From Veillonella atypica KON (GTDB lineage Bacteria > Bacillota > Negativicutes > Veillonellales > Veillonellaceae): a stretch of DNA of 64,000 bases. Positions within the stretch are counted from its first letter, which is position 1. The number at the start of each line of letters is the position of its first letter. The translations under genes were made by a program, and so were the position numbers. The stretch spans positions 434,001 through 498,000 of the forward strand of contig NZ_PPDE01000008.1 of NCBI RefSeq assembly GCF_002959915.1, given 5' to 3'. Positions 55,977-64,000 of this stretch are shown here, piece after piece. Below the pieces are notes generated by a model. The model was given only the letters and a program-made list of their open reading frames with translations, had not been told where the DNA came from and did no database searches.

Positions 55977-58403
55977 CTATAAAATACCTCTAAAATAATG
56001 TCCCCGTGTAATAGATTCGCCTTGGGAATCTATTTTCTTAGGTGGTGCCTCCATCGTACCCGTTGCTATGCCAACATATTGGGATACAATATCTTTCACA
56101 TAACTTGGTTTCATATGACGACCATCTACGCGTAATATGGAAATTCCTTTTTGTAATAACATAGGTACATAGGCACGCATATCCATTTCATGACTATTCA
56201 TGATGTGCATACGACAGTATGGATCCGTACGAATTGGGAATATTTCACCTTTTCTATCCTTTAACGAATACGATTCCTTAACACATGGCATAGGACAATT
56301 TACTTTACTACCTGTGCCAACAAAACTTGCAATAGCACAATATTCGGAAATCATCATTTCCGTATAGCCATGTATCATCGTCTCAATAGGAACGTGACTA
56401 TGTTTAGCTAGTTCCGTAATTTGTTTTAAGGTCAACTCTTGCGATGGATTTACGCAACTTATATGTAACTGTTCCCAGAAATGCAATGTAGGTGTATTGA
56501 AAATATTAAGGCCTGTATCAGCCTCAATGGCACCTGTATATCCTAATTCACGGAGCCATAATAATGCTTGTGGCACGTGAATGGAAATACTATCTGGATG
56601 AGCCTGTACGATTGCCTCTAATGTATGTTTATATGCTTCTACTTCATCATCTTTCACAACTCGTGGTGTAGCAAAGGTACAAATCACATCAGATTGAGCA
56701 CATAAACGGGCTACCTCATCATATACAGATAACTCATATGGTGTACGACTCAGTCTATCACCACCAAAAACGATTTTCTGTGCTCCACCAGAAATTGCTG
56801 CTTTCACACCTTCTATTTCATCGACACGAGCTGAAATCATAGGACAAGTATCATAGGATAACTCGTGTTGCGCCTTGAAATCATAATCTACATCGCCTGT
56901 TACTTGCAATGCTTGCCATGATTCTACATGATGTGTAATTAACGCTGTTTCTAATGCAGTTACGGCATCACGACGTAGTGCATTAAGAACGCTAGCAGGC
57001 CACATATAAGGGCCATCAGGAATATCTACATAAGATAGCCTAAATAACGTATTACCCAACCGACCTAACTGTTCTGTTACCTTCTCTAACGATGTGGGCA
57101 CTTTATTAGCAATAGCTGGCACATACTCATTTGTAACAGTCACACTAAGACCAGAGTCTAGGATGGCAGTTAATTCAGTATAATTTGTTTCACCATTAGA
57201 GCCAACACTGAGATATACAGACATATCATATTTACGGGTAAACTCTTGTAAGCCTCGTGACTTTGTATTCTTTGGTGTAGATGCTAAATATAATTGACCT
57301 ACTGCTAAGCCCTCTGCAGGTCGCCCTTTATACAGCGTATCGGATACACATGTCCATTCGTCATCTACCGTATAATAGGTAACACTGCCATTAGATTGTA
57401 ATATTTTAACTAATGAACCTTGTTCAATAGGTTCTGTTAAGGATAAGTAAACTTCCCCTTTTTTCGTATACGATTCGCCGATTGGCTTACCCTGGTGATT
57501 TGGCGCCACTACGGTCATCATTTGTCGACCTACCGTATCTTCTAAATAGGCTGTGGAAAAGCCACGATTAAATCCAGAGGCTAGGGCTTTACGTTGATTT
57601 TCGTGAATTGATGCCTCATCCAATATCTCTCTATAAGTACCTATCACTTGACGAACATAGGATACCTTTTTCATACGACCTTCTACCTTAAAGGATGTAA
57701 CACCCGCCGCTACGAGTTCGTTCATATGCTCACTATAATTGAGGTCCTTTGGACTTAGCAAATAAGCTTCATGTTTAGGTAACACACTTTCACCCTTAGA
57801 ATCTAATAATTCATAAGGTAAGCGACAAGGTTGTGCACAAGCACCTCGGTTGCCACTGCGTCCACCGATGAAAGAACTCATCAAACATTGACCTGAGTAG
57901 CATACACATAATGCACCATGTACAAATACTTCAATTTCTGCCTTACAATGTTTGCATATATGTTGAATTTCCTTAAGACTTAATTCACGAGCCAAAACAA
58001 CACGTGTAAAGCCTAGGCTTTCATAAAAACGAACCGCATCAAGTGTAGCAGCCGTCATTTGTGTACTCCCATGAAGATGGATGTTTGGTGCAACACGTTT
58101 TGCAATTTCTGCAACAGCTAAGTCCTGCACGATGATGGCATCTACACCAATGGAATCTAAATCCTTAATATACTGTTCAAGGTCCTTCAGTTCCGTATCG
58201 CCAATCAAAATATTAACGGTTACATACACAGACACATCCAAAATATGTGCTAACCGTACAGCCTCACGCAATTCATCAATACCAAAATTGGCTGCATGAG
58301 CCCGTGCATTAAAGACCTTGCCCCCTAAGTATATAGCATCTGCCCCCGATTCTAAGGCGGCCATAAAATTTTCCATCGTACCCGCTGGTGCTAATAATTC
58401 CAT
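55977..58403 (-). CDS. U32-family protein with two related halves
   Basis: About 808 residues. The N-terminal half is a U32 domain (MELLAPAGTMENFMAALESGADAIYLGG at 1-28, the cluster-type cysteines in VHGALCVCYSGQCLMSSF and NRGACAQPCRLPY at about 165-200), then a DUF3656-like middle (about 380-480). The C-terminal part repeats the layout: HGYTEMMISEYCAIASF, NCPMPCVKESY, LRVDGRHMKPSYVKDIV. Characterised relatives (RlhA, TrhP) hydroxylate 23S rRNA or tRNA uridine/cytidine; older annotations call them peptidases. RNA hydroxylation is inferred. ATG at 58403 gives the conserved MELLAPAG start; an upstream ATG at 58424 is possible. Confidence 0.85.
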   Translation of the reverse strand: MELLAPAGTMENFMAALESGADAIYLGGKVFNARAHAANFGIDELREAVRLAHILDVSVYVTVNILIGDTELKDLEQYIKDLDSIGVDAIIVQDLAVAEIAKRVAPNIHLHGSTQMTAATLDAVRFYESLGFTRVVLARELSLKEIQHICKHCKAEIEVFVHGALCVCYSGQCLMSSFIGGRSGNRGACAQPCRLPYELLDSKGESVLPKHEAYLLSPKDLNYSEHMNELVAAGVTSFKVEGRMKKVSYVRQVIGTYREILDEASIHENQRKALASGFNRGFSTAYLEDTVGRQMMTVVAPNHQGKPIGESYTKKGEVYLSLTEPIEQGSLVKILQSNGSVTYYTVDDEWTCVSDTLYKGRPAEGLAVGQLYLASTPKNTKSRGLQEFTRKYDMSVYLSVGSNGETNYTELTAILDSGLSVTVTNEYVPAIANKVPTSLEKVTEQLGRLGNTLFRLSYVDIPDGPYMWPASVLNALRRDAVTALETALITHHVESWQALQVTGDVDYDFKAQHELSYDTCPMISARVDEIEGVKAAISGGAQKIVFGGDRLSRTPYELSVYDEVARLCAQSDVICTFATPRVVKDDEVEAYKHTLEAIVQAHPDSISIHVPQALLWLRELGYTGAIEADTGLNIFNTPTLHFWEQLHISCVNPSQELTLKQITELAKHSHVPIETMIHGYTEMMISEYCAIASFVGTGSKVNCPMPCVKESYSLKDRKGEIFPIRTDPYCRMHIMNSHEMDMRAYVPMLLQKGISILRVDGRHMKPSYVKDIVSQYVGIATGTMEAPPKKIDSQGESITRGHYFRGIL

Positions 58404-58466
58404 AATAAATCCTTTCTGACTCATTACCTATACCTTCTATTATACAACAGGGGATAGATAGACATA

Positions 58467-58494
58467 AAAGGGTTTACCATAAGGTAAACCCTTT
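58467..58494 (-). terminator. Terminator after pheT
   Basis: AAAGGGTTTACC and GGTAAACCCTTT around a 4-base loop, just after the pheT stop. Confidence 0.85.
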
Positions 58495-58503
58495 CACGAT
58501 GAT

Positions 58504-60948
58504 TTATCGTAATTTACAATTTTTAGTTGCTAATGCATCAATAATCGCTTGAATTGCACCATCAATGTCTTCATCATTTAATGTGCCTTCCATCGATCTA
58601 AATTGTAAATTATAAGCTAAGCTACGATAGCCTGCTTCAATATGTTCCCCTTCGTAAACGTCGAAGATAGATACAGATTCTAAGTATTCTCCGCCATGTT
58701 CCTTAATAAGCGCTACAATGTCACCACTTGTAACAGATACTGGTGCTACAATAGCCAAGTCACGACTTGTACCTGGGAATTTACTGAATGATTGATATCT
58801 AAATGGCGGTACTATAATAGATAATACAGCTTCCAAGTCAATTTCAAACATATATACTTTACCAGACAAATCGAAGTTTTTAACCACTTGTGGATGTAAT
58901 TCACCATAGTTTGCAATCGTTACACCATTGACTGTATAATGTGCACTTACGCCTGGATGGTAATAGCTTTCACTAGATGGTTGAATATCATATTGAGTCA
59001 ATCCTAATTTAGCTAGTAAACCGTCAACTACACCTTTTACATCATAGAAATCAGTGTCGCGTTGCGCTTGGTTCCATGCGGCCTCTGTAACCTTACCCAT
59101 CATAATACCACATGCCATAGGACGTTCATGCGGTACTTCTGTTAATGGCAATGCTTTTGGTTCATACACATTAGCCGTTTCAAATAACCACAAATCCTTA
59201 TTTTGTTGAGCAATATTGCGTTTAGCAGCTTCAATAACAGCTGGCACCAACGTAGTTCTCATATATGGGAACTCTTCGGAAATAGGATTTAAGATTGGAA
59301 TAGCCGTATAACGACCGTCACCTTCTGGTAACATCATATTCGTAAGGCCATCTTTGTGCATGAAACTAAATGTAATGATTTGGCTAAGACCTGCATGTGC
59401 TAAGTAATGAGTTACCTCTTTAGTCAATGCTTTTTTAGGTGTCATACCGCCAGAGGATAATACAGCCACTGGAATTGTTGGAGCAATATTGTCATAGCTT
59501 ACAATACGCGCTACTTCTTCTGCAATATCAGGCATACCTGTTACATCATCGCGCCATGTTGGTACAAGTGCCTCGATGGTATCACCAGATTCAGTAATAC
59601 CGAATTCAAGTTTTGTTAAAATATCTATCATTCTATCTTTTTCAATAGAAGTGCCAAGATAGTCATTGATTTGTTCTGCTGTGAAAGTTACAGTGCGTTG
59701 TTCTACTGGTTCTGGATATACATCAATAACGCCAACACTCACCTTACAAGAAGGACAGATTTGTTGTAACAATTGTGCAGCACGATCGATAGCATATGCT
59801 GTATATTTATGGTTTACACCGCGTTCAAAACGACCAGATGCTTCGGAACGCATACCTAAAACTTTAGATGTACGACGAATGGATGGACCATTAAATACAG
59901 CAGCTTCAAACAAGACGTTCGTAGTTTTATCTGTTACTTCACTAGTAAGACCACCCATCACACCAGCTACGCCGATTGGACCCTTTGTATCCGCAATAAT
60001 GAGCATGGACTCATCGAGTTCACGTTCATTGCCATCTAATGTAGTAAGTGTTTCACCGGCTTTTGCACGACGTGCAATAAGGGTATTATCAGCTACACAA
60101 TCATAATCATAAGCATGCATTGGTTGACCTAATTCAAGCATAACGTAGTTTGTTACGTCCACTACATTGTTAATAGGGCGAATGCCGCTGTTACGCAAAC
60201 GATTTTGCATCCACAATGGAGATGGTTCGATGGTAACATTCGTAACAAGACGGGATGTAAATCGCGTGCAAAGATCATGTGCTTCGATAGCTACAGATGC
60301 TTTACCTTCGATGGACTCACCAGTTTCATTCACCATAATAACTGGGAACAAAGCCTTTTGATTTGTCATGATACCGAATTCACGGGATAAACCTACCATA
60401 GAGAAGCAGTCTGCACGATTAGCTGTTAATTCAAATTCATATACAGTATCATCAAGCATAAGTGCTTCTTTAATATCTAAACCAATTGGTGTACCTTCAG
60501 GAAAAATATAAATGCCTTGTGCTTCTTCTGGTCTTACCAAATCAGAGGAAATACCGAATTCAGCAACGGAGCAGAACATGCCTTCTGATACAACGCCACG
60601 TAATTTACCTTTTTTGATTTCTGTACCATCTGCCAAACGAGATTTATGATACGCAACTGGTACGATTTGACCAACAGCCACATTCGTAGCAGCGGTAACG
60701 ATTTGTTTTGTAATTTCTTCCCCATCTTCAGATAAGCATTGTACTTGGCATACTTGTAATTTATCTGCATCTGGGTGTTTTGTAATTTCTACGATTTTAC
60801 CAGTATAGATTTTTTTCAAACCTGGATCCATAGAAAGTACTTCTTCTACAGGAATACCTGCTTGTGTCAATTCATCCGCTAATTCTTGGGCAGGACGATT
60901 TAGATCAAGAGGTACATATTCATTCATCCATTGTAAGCTTGCTTTCAT
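58504..60948 (-). CDS. pheT: Phenylalanine--tRNA ligase beta subunit
   Basis: Partner of PheS in the alpha2-beta2 enzyme. 814 residues, full bacterial form. An N-terminal tRNA-binding domain (about 40-150), the B3/B4 editing domain (about 210-385), B5 (about 405-475), a synthetase-like core, and a C-terminal FDX-ACB anticodon-binding domain (about 720-814: FRYQSFSKFPGTSRDLAIVAP). AGGAGG precedes the ATG. It begins 9 bases after pheS. Confidence 0.97.
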   Translation of the reverse strand: MKASLQWMNEYVPLDLNRPAQELADELTQAGIPVEEVLSMDPGLKKIYTGKIVEITKHPDADKLQVCQVQCLSEDGEEITKQIVTAATNVAVGQIVPVAYHKSRLADGTEIKKGKLRGVVSEGMFCSVAEFGISSDLVRPEEAQGIYIFPEGTPIGLDIKEALMLDDTVYEFELTANRADCFSMVGLSREFGIMTNQKALFPVIMVNETGESIEGKASVAIEAHDLCTRFTSRLVTNVTIEPSPLWMQNRLRNSGIRPINNVVDVTNYVMLELGQPMHAYDYDCVADNTLIARRAKAGETLTTLDGNERELDESMLIIADTKGPIGVAGVMGGLTSEVTDKTTNVLFEAAVFNGPSIRRTSKVLGMRSEASGRFERGVNHKYTAYAIDRAAQLLQQICPSCKVSVGVIDVYPEPVEQRTVTFTAEQINDYLGTSIEKDRMIDILTKLEFGITESGDTIEALVPTWRDDVTGMPDIAEEVARIVSYDNIAPTIPVAVLSSGGMTPKKALTKEVTHYLAHAGLSQIITFSFMHKDGLTNMMLPEGDGRYTAIPILNPISEEFPYMRTTLVPAVIEAAKRNIAQQNKDLWLFETANVYEPKALPLTEVPHERPMACGIMMGKVTEAAWNQAQRDTDFYDVKGVVDGLLAKLGLTQYDIQPSSESYYHPGVSAHYTVNGVTIANYGELHPQVVKNFDLSGKVYMFEIDLEAVLSIIVPPFRYQSFSKFPGTSRDLAIVAPVSVTSGDIVALIKEHGGEYLESVSIFDVYEGEHIEAGYRSLAYNLQFRSMEGTLNDEDIDGAIQAIIDALATKNCKLR

Positions 60949-60957
60949 TTCTACCTC

Positions 60958-61992
<1,035 letters not shown>

Positions 61993-62016
61993 CTAAATTT
62001 CAAAGTTCATCCCTCA

Positions 62017-62481
62017 TTATATCAAATTTGGGTCGTCTTCTTCAATGAATCGCCAAGGTAAATCAGGCAAAGGACGCTCTTCTAATACAAAAAAGGTTCC
62101 TCTTGCAAGATGAACAAGTTCACCTAGTTCATTGTAAATACGTGCCGTAGCCACCATAGTAGTTCGTCCATTATGTTCTACATTTGCTACACCACGCAAC
62201 ATAGTTCCACCCTTAACAGCTTTCACATAATTACCACTAATATCGATGGTATTTACCGATTTTCCTAAGGTAAAGCATGCAGAACCCATCACACTATCAG
62301 CAAAGCCGATACAAACGGCACCATGTAAATGGCCCCTAAAATTGCAGTACTCTGTTTCATTTGTTTGCAACGTCATTTCTGCATGACCAGGTTCTACAGT
62401 TGTCACCTCAGAATCTTTTACCCAGGAAAAAGGATTCTGTGTACGTAATTCATTAAAATATTCCAATAATGTTGTTGCCAT
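62017..62481 (-). CDS. PaaI-type hotdog-fold thioesterase
   Basis: 154 residues, one hotdog domain (about 25-135). EYCNFRGHLHGAVCIGFADSVMGSAC matches the HG-G-x-D-type active-site helix of PaaI-like acyl-CoA thioesterases, and VANVEHNGRTTMVATARIYNELGELVH the later strands. The acyl substrate is unknown. GAGGAAATT is directly before the ATG, which is only about 10 bases after a terminator U-run. It is probably transcribed with pheST. Confidence 0.85.
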   Translation of the reverse strand: MATTLLEYFNELRTQNPFSWVKDSEVTTVEPGHAEMTLQTNETEYCNFRGHLHGAVCIGFADSVMGSACFTLGKSVNTIDISGNYVKAVKGGTMLRGVANVEHNGRTTMVATARIYNELGELVHLARGTFFVLEERPLPDLPWRFIEEDDPNLI

Positions 62482-62491
62482 AATTTCCTCA

Positions 62492-62546
62492 CTAAATTAA
62501 AAATAGTGCGTTACATCATACTTAATTGTATCATGCAACGCACTAT
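62492..62546 (-). terminator. Terminator between macB permease and the thioesterase
   Basis: Minus strand ATAGTGCGTT and AACGCACTAT arms (62537-62546 with 62503-62512) with further inner pairing, then TTTTTAATTTAG. Its U-run ends about 10 bases before the thioesterase start. It either ends the ABC operon or acts as an attenuator for thioesterase-pheST. Confidence 0.85.
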
Positions 62547-62609
62547 ATGCGAATATGTCTATTACATTATATAAATATGAGATCTCCCAAATATCCGCAT
62601 CTACCAATA

Positions 62610-63821
62610 CTATTCATAGTGCAACGCATCAATTGGATTTAATTTAGCCGCTTTTCGAGCAGGATAAATGCCAAAAACCAAACCGATAGCCATGGAGAAT
62701 GCAAAGGATAACACGATAGTCGGTACCGAAATAACCGTACTCATACCAGATGCCAATCCTATCAGTTTTGACGCACCTATACCGAGAGCAATGCCTATGA
62801 GCCCCCCCATGAGACTGATTACAACAGCTTCGATTAAGAATTGTGTAACAATGACAAAGTATGTAGCACCTAAGGCCTTACGAATACCAATTTCACGAGT
62901 CCGTTCGGTAACGGAAACGAGCATGATATTCATAATCCCAATGCCGCCTACAACAAGAGAAATAGCAGCTACAGCACCTAAGAACAAGGTCAAGGTTCCT
63001 GTGGTTTGCTCCATCGTTTCCATAATCGATTTCATATTCTGAATGTTGAAGTCATCAAGGTTTGTATCCTTAATGCTATGACGAACGCGCAATAGATTTT
63101 CTATATCCGATTGTAAACGGTCAATACCATTATCGTCACTAGCAACGACGTAGACCATACGAAGATAGTCAACACCTTCTACACGTTCCATAGCCGTTGT
63201 ATAGGGAATAAAAATGACATCATCTTGGTCATTCCCCATAGTACCATTCCCTTTACTGTTAAGAACACCGATAACTCGGAACGGAATATTTTTAACACGA
63301 ATTTCCTTACCCACTGGGTCCTCACCAGCAAATAAGTTCTTAACTACGGTTTGTCCCACAACAGCTACGCGTTCACGATTTTCTACATTCTTGCTAGATA
63401 TAAATCGACCTTCAGCCATGGTCCAATTATTTACATCTTGAAAGTTACTACTTACACCACTAACAGTAGTAGTCCAGTTCTTACTTTGGTATATAGTTAC
63501 ATAAGAATTAGCTGTATATGGACTTGCTGCCTTGACGCCATCTAATTTGCTAATAGCTTGATAATCAGAAACCTTCAAAGATTTCATAGACCCCTGTGAT
63601 GGACGCACACCCGGTGTACGCGGAGCACCAGGCATAACCATCAATAGATTGGAACCTAAACTAGAAATGGAATTCTGAATATCTTGTTTAACACCATTAC
63701 CGATTGACACAAGGGCAATAACAGCAGCTACACCAATAATAATACCTAGCATCGTTAAAATAGATCTCATTTTATTGGCAATCAACGATGCCCAGGCCAT
63801 TAAGAAACTTTCTTTATACAT
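62610..63821 (-). CDS. MacB-type ABC transporter permease
   Basis: 403 residues. An N-terminal helix (MRSILTMLGIIIGVAAVIALVSIG, about 18-41), a large periplasmic MacB_PCD-like domain (about 45-255) and three C-terminal helices in the FtsX domain (about 283-395), the layout of mechanotransmission-type exporters. The neighbouring ATPase overlaps its start by 8 bases. Possible cargoes include antimicrobial peptides, macrolides or lipoproteins; nothing in the sequence decides. A MacA-like adaptor would be expected further upstream, outside the window. Confidence 0.9.
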   Translation of the reverse strand: MYKESFLMAWASLIANKMRSILTMLGIIIGVAAVIALVSIGNGVKQDIQNSISSLGSNLLMVMPGAPRTPGVRPSQGSMKSLKVSDYQAISKLDGVKAASPYTANSYVTIYQSKNWTTTVSGVSSNFQDVNNWTMAEGRFISSKNVENRERVAVVGQTVVKNLFAGEDPVGKEIRVKNIPFRVIGVLNSKGNGTMGNDQDDVIFIPYTTAMERVEGVDYLRMVYVVASDDNGIDRLQSDIENLLRVRHSIKDTNLDDFNIQNMKSIMETMEQTTGTLTLFLGAVAAISLVVGGIGIMNIMLVSVTERTREIGIRKALGATYFVIVTQFLIEAVVISLMGGLIGIALGIGASKLIGLASGMSTVISVPTIVLSFAFSMAIGLVFGIYPARKAAKLNPIDALHYE

Positions 63822-64000
63822 GTGTCACCTCCTGAACAGGAGTCATATTTACATTTTTCTTATCCTCCACAATTAAGCCATCACGCAATACAACGTTTCG
63901 ACTTGCATAGGTTGCAATTTCAGGTTCATGGGTAACAAGAATTATGGTACGGCCTTCGTCATAGAGGCCTCTAAAGATATTCATAACATCTATAGTCGAT
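63814..64000 (-). CDS. ABC transporter ATP-binding protein (MacB-type), 5' part missing
   Basis: The last 61 codons only. TIILVTHEPEIATYASRNVVLRDGLIVED carries the switch (H-loop) His and the C-terminal strand pattern of MacB/LolD-type ATPases. The Walker A, Walker B and signature motifs lie beyond the right edge. Its stop overlaps the permease start by 8 bases, so the two form one translationally coupled pair. Confidence 0.9.
   Translation of the reverse strand, partial: STIDVMNIFRGLYDEGRTIILVTHEPEIATYASRNVVLRDGLIVEDKKNVNMTPVQEVTHV

Overview
The window is a dense, low-GC bacterial chromosome segment. Firmicutes hallmarks include a T-box leader on cysS, a ctsR-mcsA-mcsB-clpC operon, a CIRCE element on groESL, SufCBDSU and CcpN. 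Combined with a phosphatidylserine/phosphatidylethanolamine pathway and PEP synthase with its regulators, the closest fit I recognise from memory is a Negativicute such as Veillonella. That assignment is inference; no search was run. Almost every gene lies on the minus strand. Only a SpeD-like gene (12.0 kb), rpmB (42.5 kb) and a class A PBP (51.4 kb) are on the plus strand.

Layout. 0-5.5 kb: partial cysS with a Cys T-box, a truncated symporter remnant, gltX, a fused ispDF and a PIN/TRAM membrane protein. 5.5-12 kb: radA and the stress operon ctsR-mcsA-mcsB-clpC. 12-18.4 kb: a divergent SpeD-like pseudoenzyme, then sufCBDSU plus a HAD phosphatase behind a leader with an intrinsic terminator. 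18.5-22.6 kb: lysA, a DoxX protein and groES-groL. 22.7-28.4 kb: one tightly packed run thiL-tsaE-tsaB-rimI-tsaD followed by a PdtaS-like kinase and an ANTAR response regulator. 28.4-34.2 kb: a GerMN lipoprotein, a cell-wall amidase, a metallo-beta-lactamase-fold lipoprotein, nnr, acpS, a propeller-like hypothetical and tRNA-Leu(CAA). 34.2-40 kb: guaB, a TagA-family glycosyltransferase, psd, pssA, a membrane GT2 and surE as one likely operon, plus a tautomerase. 40-47.8 kb: recG, rpmB, dgt, and the gluconeogenic block ppsA, ccpN, ppsR. 47.9-49.9 kb: a very AT-rich group of unrecognised membrane proteins with a gene remnant, the only accessory-looking stretch. 50-64 kb: tyrS and a PBP from facing promoters, mutS2, a U32 protein with two related halves, thioesterase-pheS-pheT, and a MacB-type ABC permease with the end of its ATPase.

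How the parts work together. The stress genes appear to share a motif between the ctsR and groESL promoters, and groESL also carries CIRCE, so dual control is plausible. The tsa genes together make the t6A tRNA modification. The suf genes form a complete Fe-S assembly line. ppsA with CcpN and PpsR is the expected machinery for gluconeogenesis from three-carbon acids.

Most of the window is ordinary core genome. The least explained items are the SpeD homologue that lacks both the pyruvoyl-forming Ser and the catalytic Cys, the shared non-canonical CtsR-like motif, the suf leader terminator, the terminator immediately before the thioesterase-pheST genes, and the membrane-protein cluster.
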